64,000 bases of DNA from a virus. The stretch is from positions 34,217 through 98,216 of the IMG/VR virus record IMGVR_UViG_3300046499_000591; one strand, given 5' to 3'. Below are positions 14,221 to 21,581 of the stretch, piece by piece (the stretch's first letter is position 1; the number at the start of each line of letters is the position of its first letter). The position numbers and the translations under genes are program-made. The notes beneath the pieces are model-generated. The model was given only the letters and a program-made list of their open reading frames with translations. It was not told where the DNA came from and searched no databases.

Positions 14221-14682
14221 ATGGCAACACCGACAATCGACAAGGACCGGGAGACCTACGTGGTCACCCGCGACCCGCGGACCTACGTCAAGCCTGACGT
14301 GTGGGACCGTGAGGTCATTCTGCTCATGCGCGACTACCCGTTCGACAGGGTCATGGCGGAGCGCATGTTCGCCGGCGCCGTCTCGTACCTCATCACGGCC
14401 ATGGAGAAGTGGGGCCAGGGGCTGGAGATGTGCTGCGGGCGGATCGTCGACATCGCCGTCCACACGTTCATCCTCGACACCCGGAACTACCGGGAGTTCT
14501 GCGCGGAGTACTTCGACGGCCGGTTCCTGGAGCACATTCCGGAGATCGCGTTCAAGTACGACGGGAGCGTCGAGCGGACCGCCCACATCATCGCCGACAA
14601 CGGGTTCCCCGTGGACTGGTCGCTGTGGGAAGCGGACTTCGCCAAGTGCGGGCCGTGCACTCCCGGCTCCAACTGCCACTGA
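14221..14682 (+). CDS. Glycine-rich-domain-containing-protein-like family member with Cys tail
   Basis: 153 residues. RVMAERMFAGAVSYLITAM, VDIAVHTFILDTRNYREFC and FDGRFLEHIPE match a family annotated in Streptomyces as glycine-rich domain-containing proteins (W/H-HTFIL-T-x-Y-x-x-FC core). The end CGPCTPGSNCH is Cys-rich. GGAGGGCACC precedes the ATG. It is followed by a methyltransferase gene, so a precursor-like or metal-binding role for the tail is conceivable but unproven. Confidence 0.55.
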   Translation: MATPTIDKDRETYVVTRDPRTYVKPDVWDREVILLMRDYPFDRVMAERMFAGAVSYLITAMEKWGQGLEMCCGRIVDIAVHTFILDTRNYREFCAEYFDGRFLEHIPEIAFKYDGSVERTAHIIADNGFPVDWSLWEADFAKCGPCTPGSNCH

Positions 14683-14708
14683 CCCCGTAGGCCCGTAGGG
14701 GCCACCCC

Positions 14709-14745
14709 GTGCCCGGGACCGCTTCACGCGGCCCCGGGCACTTTT
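14709..14745 (+). terminator. Intrinsic terminator with T-run
   Basis: GTGCCCGGG ... CCCGGGCAC followed by TTTTA, between the Cys-tailed protein gene and the methyltransferase gene. Confidence 0.8.
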
Positions 14746-14843
14746 ATGCCCATACGTGCGGGTTTCTGACTTTCACTCACGCCACCGTGGCGGCGTCGGT
14801 AGCGTGACGTCCCTGGAGCACGTCTCTCCCCCGGAGGATCCAC

Positions 14844-15521
14844 ATGTCCAGCGCCGCCCCCCTGACCGCAGCCGAATACTGGGACAAGTACAAGCCGCAC
14901 CGCGGCGAGGGGGCCCAGCAGCGCCCCGCGGCGGCCCGCTTCGACTGGACCGGCGTGGACGACCACGGGCCCGGGGCGGAGATCCTGGGCGCCCCGAAGG
15001 CTGCGCTCGACCTGGGGCCGGCCGAGGGCGAGAACGCCGCCTTCCTGACCCGCGCCGGCGTCGAGGTCACCGGCGTGGACTTCTCGCCCGTGCAGGTCGC
15101 CCGCGCCCGCGAGTTCTGGCGTGACGTCCCCGGGCTGGAGTTCGTCCACGCCGAGGCATGCGCCTTCCTCGACGACGACCTGCGGTGGTGGGATGCCATC
15201 TACTCGACGTGGGGCGCGGTCTGGTTCACCGACCCGGAAGACCTCTTCCCCCGCGTCCTCAAGCGCCTGGCCCCGGGCGGTGTCTTCGCCTTCTCGCACC
15301 GGGAGCCGATCGCCGGCCAGTACGGCGCGCAGCAGATGGGCGGCAAGTGGCTGGAGGGCCGCGAGACGGAACTGACGGTGTACCGCTGGCAGTACAGCGC
15401 CCCGCAGTGGGCCGACGCCCTCAAACGCCACGGCTTTACCGACGTCCGGGCGGAGGTTCTCCCTCATCCGGACGCCGGCGCCCTGGGCACGCTTCTGGTC
15501 AGGGCGTGCGCCCCTCGGTGA
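14844..15521 (+). CDS. Class I SAM-dependent methyltransferase
   Basis: 225 residues. ALDLGPAEGENAAFLT (motif I, D-L-G-x-x-x-G), VTGVDFSPVQVARAREF (motif II acidic residue region), DAIYSTWGAVWF and LAPGGVFAFSHREP (post-motif II/III) are typical Rossmann methyltransferase elements. Substrate cannot be told; the WF-Y region before motif II is not diagnostic. GGAGGATCC gives a good ribosome site. It has its own upstream space after a terminator, so likely its own promoter. Confidence 0.8.
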   Translation: MSSAAPLTAAEYWDKYKPHRGEGAQQRPAAARFDWTGVDDHGPGAEILGAPKAALDLGPAEGENAAFLTRAGVEVTGVDFSPVQVARAREFWRDVPGLEFVHAEACAFLDDDLRWWDAIYSTWGAVWFTDPEDLFPRVLKRLAPGGVFAFSHREPIAGQYGAQQMGGKWLEGRETELTVYRWQYSAPQWADALKRHGFTDVRAEVLPHPDAGALGTLLVRACAPR

Positions 15522-15580
15522 CCTTCCGTGAAGTTGTGGGTTCCGTTTGCCGCGAGGTTGATCTATACTCGCCCTCGCGC

Positions 15581-15615
15581 GGGCCGTCACCTCTTGGAGG
15601 TGGGGGCCCTTTTTT
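15581..15615 (+). terminator. Intrinsic terminator with six-T tract
   Basis: GGGCCGTCACCTC, loop TTG, GAGGTGGGGGCCC then TTTTTT; strong terminator sixty bases after the methyltransferase stop. Confidence 0.85.
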
Positions 15616-15905
15616 CATGCCTGGCGGCCCGCGCGATTCCCCCGCCGGCCGGCCTCTCGACGCATGCATGACGTCACGTGCGCTCATCGCATGAATGCCC
15701 TGGTGGGAGCGTTGTTTACTGTTGCGCGCGCATTAGTTACCGGGTAGCTTGTGCAGCGCCGGGTCACCGATCCGGACGACCCGCGGGCACACACCCCGGG
15801 TTGCGCGCGCAACAGGCATAAGGAGATCGTGGCGTGGACACGAACCGCTCGCGTCCTCCCTCGGTGCATCCGCCGGGCGGACGCCCGCCCAATCGGAGAC
15901 CCACC
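15616..15905 (+). promoter_or_regulatory. Non-coding leader with two TTGCGCGCGCAA-type operators
   Basis: No gene seen in this 290-base stretch. Operators lie at about 15720-15735 (one degenerate half) and 15799-15814 (GTTGCGCGCGCAAC). TTGCGC, 17 bp, TAGCTT fits a promoter at the first. The same motif recurs at 28132 and 33683. An AGGAG at 15821 followed by GTG 15834 is an alternative start for the next gene. Confidence 0.6.
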
Positions 15906-16358
15906 GTGGCCCGCCCCAAGAAGCGTCCCGCCCAGGCCGAACTGCTCACCCAGGCCGCCGAGAAACTCGCGAACGTCGGTATGCCCGAGCACGCCGACGC
16001 CATCCGCGAGGCCCTGACCGAACTCACCCGCCCCAAGGCGCGGGAGGGCAACCCGACCCTCACCGTGTGGACCACGCCGGAGATCTGGCGGGCCGCGCAG
16101 GAGGCCGGGTCGGTCCCCGACCTCATCGAGGAAGGGTTCGCCGCCCTCCTCGCCGGCCGCTTCAAGCCGGCGAAGGCACGACGTACCACCGGCGGGCCGG
16201 CCAAGGGCAGTTTCAGCGCCCGGGCCACCGTCGACCGGCAGCGCGAGGTCACCGACTACGTCGCCGCGCACGCCGACACCCTCGGCTGGTCCCCATCGGC
16301 ACGCCAGGTCGCGGCCGCATGGCTTGAGCACAAGTTCAGCCCCCGACCGCGCACGTAG
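15906..16358 (+). CDS. RHH-like DNA-binding protein, candidate regulator of TTGCGCGCGCAA operators
   Basis: 150 residues from GTG 15906 (GGAG seven bases upstream); GTG 15834 would add 24 low-complexity residues. The centre LTVWTTPEIWRAAQEAGSVP and IEEGFAALLAGRF resembles strand-helix-helix of ribbon-helix-helix proteins; the C-terminus (GWSPSARQVAAAWLEHKF) looks like a second helical DNA-binding segment. Two copies of the palindrome stand in its own leader, so an autoregulatory repressor of the plus-strand operons is a reasonable inference. Confidence 0.6.
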   Translation: MARPKKRPAQAELLTQAAEKLANVGMPEHADAIREALTELTRPKAREGNPTLTVWTTPEIWRAAQEAGSVPDLIEEGFAALLAGRFKPAKARRTTGGPAKGSFSARATVDRQREVTDYVAAHADTLGWSPSARQVAAAWLEHKFSPRPRT

Positions 16359-16435
16359 CGCGGGCAGCGGGGCGCCGGCCTGGACGCCGACACCGGGCAC
16401 GCCCCGCACACGAGTCCCCAAGGGAGACACCCCAG

Positions 16436-17620
16436 ATGGCATCCGCACCCAAGGCCGCCGGCACCGCCAGCGACCCCACCGCCCACACCCTCACCCTCAC
16501 GCCGGGGCAGCTGGCCGGCCTCGAAAAGCTCCGCGAGCCGTTCCCCGAGACCGCCATCGCGAAGCGCCCCCAGATCTCGTGTGGCGCCTGCAAGGACGCG
16601 AGCACGAAGGTGTGCAACACCCACAGCAAGGCGACGTGCGCGGCCTGCGGCCAGTACGTGACCACGGCCCACAAGCACCTCGACTACGTCGGGCACGCCG
16701 AGGCCACCGACCGGCTCCTCTCGGTCGACCCCACGTGGGACTGGGAGCCGATCGCCCGGGACGACAAGGGCCGCCCGCTCATCGACTCCGACGGCGGCAT
16801 GTGGATCACGCTGACCGTCTGCGGCATGACCCGCAAGGGATACGGCGACGCCGTCGGCAAGCGCGCCGGCACCACGGCCACGAAGGAGATCATCGGCGAC
16901 GCCATCCGCAACGCGGGCATGCGCTTCGGCATGGCCCTGGACCTGTGGGCGAAGACCAAGCTGCACATCGAGCCCCCGCACCCGGCCGAGCCGTTCCTCG
17001 AAGCCATCAAGACCGAACGCGTCTGGATGTCGTCGGAGTGGCTGGCCGGGGTCCGCCAGGAGGCCGACGAGGCCGGGCAGTTGGACTACGTCCTTCCCCG
17101 CGGCGGCGGCAAGACCCTCGGCGACATCATCGACGGGCAGCTCGCGGTCCTCGCGGACGCGGCCGAGCGGTACGCCGCCATGCGCATCAAGGCCGACGAG
17201 GAGCGCCAGGCCCGCAAGGAGGAGCGCGCCGCGGTCACCGCGCACGTCGCGGCCTCGCACCCCGACCCGGCGCAGCAGCCCGCGCCGCCGGCCGGACAGC
17301 AGCCGCCGCCGGCGGGTCCGCCGCCGGCCGACATCGGGCCGAAGACCGCGCAGCAGATCCGCGACGCGTGCGGCCCGGTGTGGCTCGACCCGGACGGTTT
17401 GCAGCGCGTGCTCGACCGGGCTACCGAGATCCGGGTCATCAACGAGCCGGCCGACCCGTCGAAGCCGCGCGGCTCGACGCTCGGCCAGGCCCTCCAGATC
17501 CAGATCACCGAACTCCGCCGGCGCGCCGCGCAGAGGACCAGCACGACCCAGGCGTCGGACGCCGCCCACCAGTACGCCGAACACGATGATTGGGGACACA
17601 CGGGTGACGCTGCGGGATGA
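16436..17620 (+). CDS. Rad52-like single-strand annealing protein
   Basis: 394 residues. A Cys cluster (CGACKD, CNTH, CAACGQ; residues 49-73) precedes a Rad52/Rad22-like core (about 80-190): YVGHAEATDRLLSVDPTWDW, WITLTVCGMTRKGYGDA, KEIIGDAIRNAGMRFGMAL. This core is shared with actinophage annealing proteins. Residues 270-310 are a Pro/Ala linker and the C-terminus is helical. Together with SSB (32845) and RusA (30750) it forms a phage-type homologous recombination set; a partner exonuclease is not seen. Confidence 0.75.
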   Translation: MASAPKAAGTASDPTAHTLTLTPGQLAGLEKLREPFPETAIAKRPQISCGACKDASTKVCNTHSKATCAACGQYVTTAHKHLDYVGHAEATDRLLSVDPTWDWEPIARDDKGRPLIDSDGGMWITLTVCGMTRKGYGDAVGKRAGTTATKEIIGDAIRNAGMRFGMALDLWAKTKLHIEPPHPAEPFLEAIKTERVWMSSEWLAGVRQEADEAGQLDYVLPRGGGKTLGDIIDGQLAVLADAAERYAAMRIKADEERQARKEERAAVTAHVAASHPDPAQQPAPPAGQQPPPAGPPPADIGPKTAQQIRDACGPVWLDPDGLQRVLDRATEIRVINEPADPSKPRGSTLGQALQIQITELRRRAAQRTSTTQASDAAHQYAEHDDWGHTGDAAG

Positions 17621-17945
17621 GACCCGCTGGCCGTCGATGTGGGGAGCCGGACAGGAACCTGTCCGGCTCCCCGCGCTTTTGGCGACGGCCCAGCCGACCG
17701 AGGACGAGTGGCGCTACGACGCCGCATGCGCATCAAACGAGACAGACCTCTTCTTCCCCGTCGGGACCACCGCGGGCGCCGTCGCCCAGACCGAAGCCGC
17801 CAAGGAGGTCTGCGCCGGCTGCTCCGTACGCGAGGCGTGCCTCGCGTTCGCGCTGGACACCGACCAGAACCACGGCGTCTGGGGCGGCACCTCGGAAGAC
17901 GAACGCCGCGCCATAAAGCGGCGCCGCGCCAGGAGGAAGACATGA
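17604..17945 (+). CDS. WhiB-family iron-sulfur regulator
   Basis: The core has four Cys: DAACASNETDLFFP, VCAGCSVREACLAFAL, then GVWGGTSEDERRAIKRRRAR, which is the Wbl turn plus basic tail. Start uncertain: GTG 17604 has GGGGA seven bases upstream, but a strong terminator (17641-17680) lies inside this reading, so TTG 17679 giving an 88-residue protein of usual Wbl size is a real alternative. Phage- and plasmid-borne WhiB proteins can interfere with host WhiB proteins; that role is possible here. Confidence 0.85.
   Translation: MTLRDETRWPSMWGAGQEPVRLPALLATAQPTEDEWRYDAACASNETDLFFPVGTTAGAVAQTEAAKEVCAGCSVREACLAFALDTDQNHGVWGGTSEDERRAIKRRRARRKT
17641..17680 (+). terminator. Perfect 15-bp terminator hairpin before/inside WhiB gene
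   Basis: GGGGAGCCGGACAGG, loop AA, complement, then GCGCTTTT. It follows the stop of the annealing-protein gene by twenty bases and would sit within the longer WhiB frames. Confidence 0.8.
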
Positions 17946-18277
17946 GGGGACTGACCCGCCGGGAGCGGAACGCGGCCGCCGTCCGCGACGCGACCCTCGA
18001 GGACCTGCTTGCCGCAGCCTGGCCATGGGATATCGACCGGGTCAAGGAGGTCGCCCTCACCCTCGCCATGGTCCACGGCGAGGTGTCCGCGAACACCGTC
18101 CGGGAGGTGCTGGAGGAACGCCTCCACCACCTCATCGGGCCGGCGTTCAACAGCCTCACCCACCAGCGCGGGCCGCTGGTGAACACCGGCCGGCGCGTCC
18201 CCTCGACGTCGCCGGCGACGAAAGGTCACGGGATCTCCGTGTACCGCTGGGCCGCGTCCGCCGACAAGGCGGCATGA
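17942..18277 (+). CDS. Winged-helix-like phage-type hypothetical protein
   Basis: 111 residues, ATG overlapping the WhiB stop. VKEVALTLAMVHGEVSANTVREVL, LIGPAFNSLTHQRGPLVNTGR and the final STSPATKGHGISVYRW resemble a winged-helix found in actinophage proteins of the replication region. DNA or protein binding is inferred. Confidence 0.6.
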   Translation: MRGLTRRERNAAAVRDATLEDLLAAAWPWDIDRVKEVALTLAMVHGEVSANTVREVLEERLHHLIGPAFNSLTHQRGPLVNTGRRVPSTSPATKGHGISVYRWAASADKAA

Positions 18278-18337
18278 ACGCGCGGGCCCCGTGGGCCTCA
18301 CCGGGCCCACGCCGGCCCTGATCGAAAGGACACAGTC

Positions 18338-18538
18338 GTGTGGTTGCTGGTTACGGTCGCCGCCTCCCTGGGGGGCCTCGTCGTCGCATGGGCGGTACGG
18401 CGCCGCATAGAGCGGGAGTTGGCCGCGGAGTGTGACCGGCGCGCCCGTGACGTGCACAGCGCCCGCGCAGAGGTCGCGCAGCTACGCCGCGGCGTACCCG
18501 ACGCCCTCGCGGGCCTCGCCACGGAGAGGAAAGCGTGA
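18338..18538 (+). CDS. Small membrane-anchored protein
   Basis: 66 residues. GTG start with GAAAGGA upstream. Residues 2-20 (LLVTVAASLGGLVVAWAV) form a transmembrane anchor; the rest is a charged helix. The stop overlaps the next GTG. Function unknown. Confidence 0.55.
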   Translation: MWLLVTVAASLGGLVVAWAVRRRIERELAAECDRRARDVHSARAEVAQLRRGVPDALAGLATERKA

Positions 18539-18939
18539 GCGGCCGCGGCCAGCCCCCCAAGATCGAGCCCGACCGCTACGGCGAACTTCTCGGCCTCCTC
18601 CACGACGGCCTCTCGATGCCGGCGGCCGCGGAGCGCATGAACGTCTCCCGCGCCACTCTCTACAACCTCGCCGTGCGCGTGCCGGCGATGGGGGAGGCGA
18701 TGCAGCGCGCCCGGGACGCCGCGAAGGCCGCCCGCCGGGCCGCACACGAGCCGTCCGAGGGCTGCTACGTCAACACCGGCTGTCGCCGCCCCGACTGCAC
18801 CCGGGCCGCGACCGACGCCCGCATCCGCCGGCGCGCCGCCAAGTACGCAACGGTCACCGCGCTGCCGGAGCCGGCCGTCGTGTCCGTGTACGAACTGCTC
18901 GCCCTCGCCGCACCACCGCCGATGGCCGACAGCGCATAG
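18535..18939 (+). CDS. HTH and C-x-C zinc-motif phage-type protein
   Basis: 134 residues. LLGLLHDGLSMPAAAERM and NVSRATLYNLAVRVP form a resolvase/terminase-small-subunit-like HTH. GCYVNTGCRRPDCTRAATDARIRRR is the Cys motif plus basic helix also seen at 10024-10632. Start GTG overlaps the preceding gene. Possible small terminase relic or regulator; no terminase large subunit is present. Confidence 0.6.
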   Translation: MSGRGQPPKIEPDRYGELLGLLHDGLSMPAAAERMNVSRATLYNLAVRVPAMGEAMQRARDAAKAARRAAHEPSEGCYVNTGCRRPDCTRAATDARIRRRAAKYATVTALPEPAVVSVYELLALAAPPPMADSA

Positions 18940-18950
18940 AGGAGGACCCC

Positions 18951-19295
18951 GTGGACCATGCAGCAACCCGGCCGCCCCAGTTCGATGGGGCGGCCTTCGC
19001 TTTGTACGAGGCCATGTCGGGCATCTCCGAGGCCGCATACGGCCTCCGGTGGGCCCAGGGAACCGAGTACGGGGTGTGGACGCTCCTCGTCGTCCCACGC
19101 ACCCGCTGGGGCCGCGTACGGGCCGACCACGCCGACGTCGCGTCGGCCCTCGTCACCATCCGCGCCCTCGCGATGCAGGCAGGTATCTGGATCATCTGGC
19201 CGGCCGGGGAGTTCGCCCCGCGGGTCATGTCCCTCGACAACTGGCGGGTGCGCTACGTGTCCGCTCACCTGCCGACCGAGAGGCGGATCGCATGA
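18951..19295 (+). CDS. Hypothetical phage-type protein
   Basis: 114 residues from GTG 18951 with GGAGG ten bases upstream. Alpha/beta sequence with YGVWTLLVVPRTRWGRVRAD and IWIIWPAGEFAPRVMS; no family recognised. Stop overlaps the next ATG. Confidence 0.6.
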   Translation: MDHAATRPPQFDGAAFALYEAMSGISEAAYGLRWAQGTEYGVWTLLVVPRTRWGRVRADHADVASALVTIRALAMQAGIWIIWPAGEFAPRVMSLDNWRVRYVSAHLPTERRIA

Positions 19296-20032
19296 CCACG
19301 CACACCACCCCGCCGCCGGCGTTCGCGACGTGCCAGTGCTGCCCCCGCCGGCTCATCGGCGTCGAGGTGCGAACCGGGCGCCTCGTGTGCCGGCCGTGCG
19401 AGCGGCGCATCGACGCCGAGCTCGGCGAGGTCGTCGACCTCTGGGCCAAGCTGCCCGGGCTCCTCGCACCGGGCACGGCCGCCGGCACCGACGGCGACGA
19501 CGCCCCGCGCGCCCCCGGCCCGTCCGGGTCGAAACCGCCGGCCAACTTGGCTGTGCTCTCACTCCTCGGCGGCGGTGTCACCGAGCCGCTCCTCGCCGAG
19601 GAGGACGCCTGGCGGCGGGAGTTGCGCAAGACGGGCCACTACCCGCTCACCCCGAACCGCGGCCGACAGGACCACGTGCTCGCCGGGACCGTCCGCTGGC
19701 TCCGCGTGAACCTCTACTGGGCCTGCCACGCCTATCCGGACGTCGACGACCTCAGTCGCGCCGTGGGCCGGCTCCTCGGCGAGATGCGCGGCCTGGTGTC
19801 CGGTGACCGGCGCCGGCGCGAAGACCTCAAGCCCGGTTGCCCGATGCCGGCGCGCGGTCACGTCGAGGACGACCCGGCCACCCCGAAGTGCGGCGGGAAG
19901 CTCACGTACGACCCGCGGGCGGCCCTCATCCGCTGCGACACCTGCCGGCGGAAGTTCGGGCCGGCCGACTGGGACACCCTCGGCGCCGCGGCCGGCCTCA
20001 TCACCATCCCGTTCACCATCCGCGCCGCATAG
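19292..20032 (+). CDS. Two-zinc-knuckle phage-type hypothetical protein
   Basis: 246 residues. N-terminal CQCCPRRLIGVEV and CRPCERR form one CxxC pair; C-terminal CPMPARGHVE, KCGGKLTY, IRCDTCRRKFG form a second zinc ribbon. The centre is helical (WRRELRKTGHYPLTP, VRWLRVNLYWAC). Similar two-knuckle proteins are frequent in actinophage early regions. Specific function unknown. Confidence 0.6.
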   Translation: MTTHTTPPPAFATCQCCPRRLIGVEVRTGRLVCRPCERRIDAELGEVVDLWAKLPGLLAPGTAAGTDGDDAPRAPGPSGSKPPANLAVLSLLGGGVTEPLLAEEDAWRRELRKTGHYPLTPNRGRQDHVLAGTVRWLRVNLYWACHAYPDVDDLSRAVGRLLGEMRGLVSGDRRRREDLKPGCPMPARGHVEDDPATPKCGGKLTYDPRAALIRCDTCRRKFGPADWDTLGAAAGLITIPFTIRAA

Positions 20033-20040
20033 GAGGCCCC

Positions 20041-20298
20041 GTGTTCTTCCGTACGCCCGCCGAGGAGCCACCGCCCCCGGACCTCGACGAGATGGAAAAG
20101 GCCCGCAGCGACCTCGCCAACGGCATGTTCATGATGCGCGAGTCCCTGACCCCTGCCTTCGACGCGGCGGACGGCATGCGCGCCGACCTCCTCGCCCGCG
20201 GCTGGTCTCCCTCGGCCGCCGAAATCCTCACCATGACGTGGCTCCAGCGCATCGTCATGAACTGCACGCCCCTGATCGGAATCGGAGACCTGAAGTGA
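20041..20298 (+). CDS. Small hypothetical protein
   Basis: 85 residues from GTG 20041 with AGGAGG upstream. Acidic start then helices (SDLANGMFMMRESL, SPSAAEILTMTWLQRIVM). No family recognised. Stop overlaps the next GTG. Confidence 0.55.
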   Translation: MFFRTPAEEPPPPDLDEMEKARSDLANGMFMMRESLTPAFDAADGMRADLLARGWSPSAAEILTMTWLQRIVMNCTPLIGIGDLK

Positions 20299-20807
20299 TA
20301 CGCGAGACCCCGCTGCCCGGCGACATTGGCCTGACGAGCATCACCGGCGCCGTCGGCCGGCTCATCAAGTTCGGGCAGTGGCTCAACGGCGACGGCTTCG
20401 GCGCCTACCAGCACGCGTTCGTGGTGCTGCCCGGAAGCCTGCTCGTCGAGGCGATGCCCGGCGGCGCCATCGTCGACCGGCTGTCGAAGTACGACGACCG
20501 CGACGTGCTGTACGTGTCGCCGGCCGGCCTCACCGACGCGCAGCGCAAGGCGATATGCGATGCCGCACTGCGGTACCGCGGCGTCCCGTACAGCTTCCTC
20601 GACTATCTCGCCCTCGCCGCGCACCGGTTCCACCTGCCCGTGCCCGGGCTCCGCCGCTACATCCAGTCGACCGGCCATCAGATCTGTTCCCAGCTGGCCG
20701 ACCGCGCGTACCTCGACGCCGGCCAGCACCTGTTCACCGACCGGCGGTGGGAGGGGTACATAACCCCCATGGCCATCGCCGCCGAACTCATGTGGCCCGG
20801 CCGCTGA
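20295..20807 (+). CDS. Permuted papain-fold (YiiX/NlpC-P60-like) hydrolase
   Basis: 170 residues. GDIGLTSITGAVGRLIKFGQ, QHAFVVLPGSLLVEAMPGGA (catalytic His in the N-terminal half) and STGHQICSQLADRAY (Cys in the C-terminal half) give the His-before-Cys order of circularly permuted NlpC/P60 proteins. Such enzymes may act on peptides or lipids; in phages they occur as accessory genes. Last gene of the operon, followed by a hairpin. Confidence 0.65.
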   Translation: MIRETPLPGDIGLTSITGAVGRLIKFGQWLNGDGFGAYQHAFVVLPGSLLVEAMPGGAIVDRLSKYDDRDVLYVSPAGLTDAQRKAICDAALRYRGVPYSFLDYLALAAHRFHLPVPGLRRYIQSTGHQICSQLADRAYLDAGQHLFTDRRWEGYITPMAIAAELMWPGR

Positions 20808-20844
20808 CCGCAAGTCGTAATCCCTTCCCCGTAGGGGCTGCTTC

Positions 20845-20881
20845 GGGGGGTTCCGGACGTCCACGGCGTCTCGAACCCCCC
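20845..20881 (+). terminator. GGGGGGTTC hairpin terminator
   Basis: GGGGGGTTC and GAACCCCCC arms around a 19-base loop, about forty bases after the stop. Confidence 0.65.
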
Positions 20882-21024
20882 ATTACTTAGACGGTTCATC
20901 GGACCGTCGAACGGGTGACGATGACGTGCCGTCATGGGCACATAACCTGCTGAAACTTGCGCGGCCGGATGCGGGGGCTTTTGCCGTGGGAAAGATGTAC
21001 GCTTAGCGCGCGCCAGCGGTGCAT

Positions 21025-21160
21025 GATCTTCCAGGTCGGCCCGCCGCGACGCACCCAGACCTGAAAAATGATCTGGGGCCCGGCTCTCCCAGGTGGCGCC
21101 AACCACCAGGCGGGAGACGGACCCCAGGTAGCGGAGGCGCCTTCAGCAAGCCCTCCGCGG
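21025..21160 (+). ncRNA. Candidate cis-regulatory RNA with mutually exclusive stems
   Basis: CAGGTC 21032-21037 can pair with GACCTG 21058-21063; CCCAGA 21054-21059 with TCTGGG 21072-21077; CTGGGG 21073-21078 with CCCCAG 21122-21127, enclosing TCTCCC/GGGAGA and GGTGG/CCACC. The second pairing excludes both others. A last hairpin GCGGAGG/CCTCCGC spans 21131-21158. No known riboswitch core was recognised. Confidence 0.4.
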
Positions 21161-21189
21161 ACGACCCCTTACTCCAAGGACGGTGTCGC

Positions 21190-21375
21190 GTGAACGATGT
21201 TACTGGCGTACCCGCCAATGTGCACACCCTGGCCCGCTACTCCGGCGTGAGGATTCCGCCGTCGAGGAGCGGGCCCTCGTGTATCCCGGCCCGGGTCGCC
21301 CTCGTTGAACTTCCTGCGACCGCCGGTCGCAGGGTGCCCATGGAACCCCCGGGGAGGGTGTTGGAAGGAAGTTGA
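21190..21375 (+). CDS. Possible short leader reading frame
   Basis: 61 residues from a GTG preceded by AAGGA, starting NDVTGVPANVHTLARYSG. Composition is unlike a folded protein and the 3' part lies in a hairpin. It may be a leader peptide linked to the structured RNA, or not translated. Confidence 0.25.
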   Translation: MNDVTGVPANVHTLARYSGVRIPPSRSGPSCIPARVALVELPATAGRRVPMEPPGRVLEGS

Positions 21376-21581
21376 TATCGGGGGCGGCCCCGGCTCTGTC
21401 ACGAGCCTCTTACCGCCCCGGCCGGCGTCTGGTGTGTCACCACCTGACCTAACCGGCCCTCATGCCACCGCCGGATCGGGAGTCACCCCGAGCCCCCGGC
21501 GAAGAACCCGGTAGTCAACCGGGCCCCTTTCCGCGTCGAGTCCCTTTGTCAGAGGGCGCATCGGCGTTTTTACGAGTCGAG

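Larger units (their letters stand above)
20882..21581. other. Non-coding region rich in secondary structure before putative initiator gene
   Basis: No long gene. It holds GACGGTTCATCGGACCGTC (20890-20908), the structured segment 21025-21160, a short possible reading frame (21190-21375), CCTGCGACC/GGTCGCAGG (about 21317-21337) nested in AACTTCC/GGAAGTT, and CCCGGT/ACCGGG near 21508 followed by CCCCTTT. A leader controlling the downstream gene or part of an origin are both possible. Confidence 0.5.

Noticed and set aside
20845-21581. Telomere-like palindrome array of a linear replicon
   Set aside because: The hairpins are single, internal to the window and followed by coding DNA; no terminal sequence can be seen.
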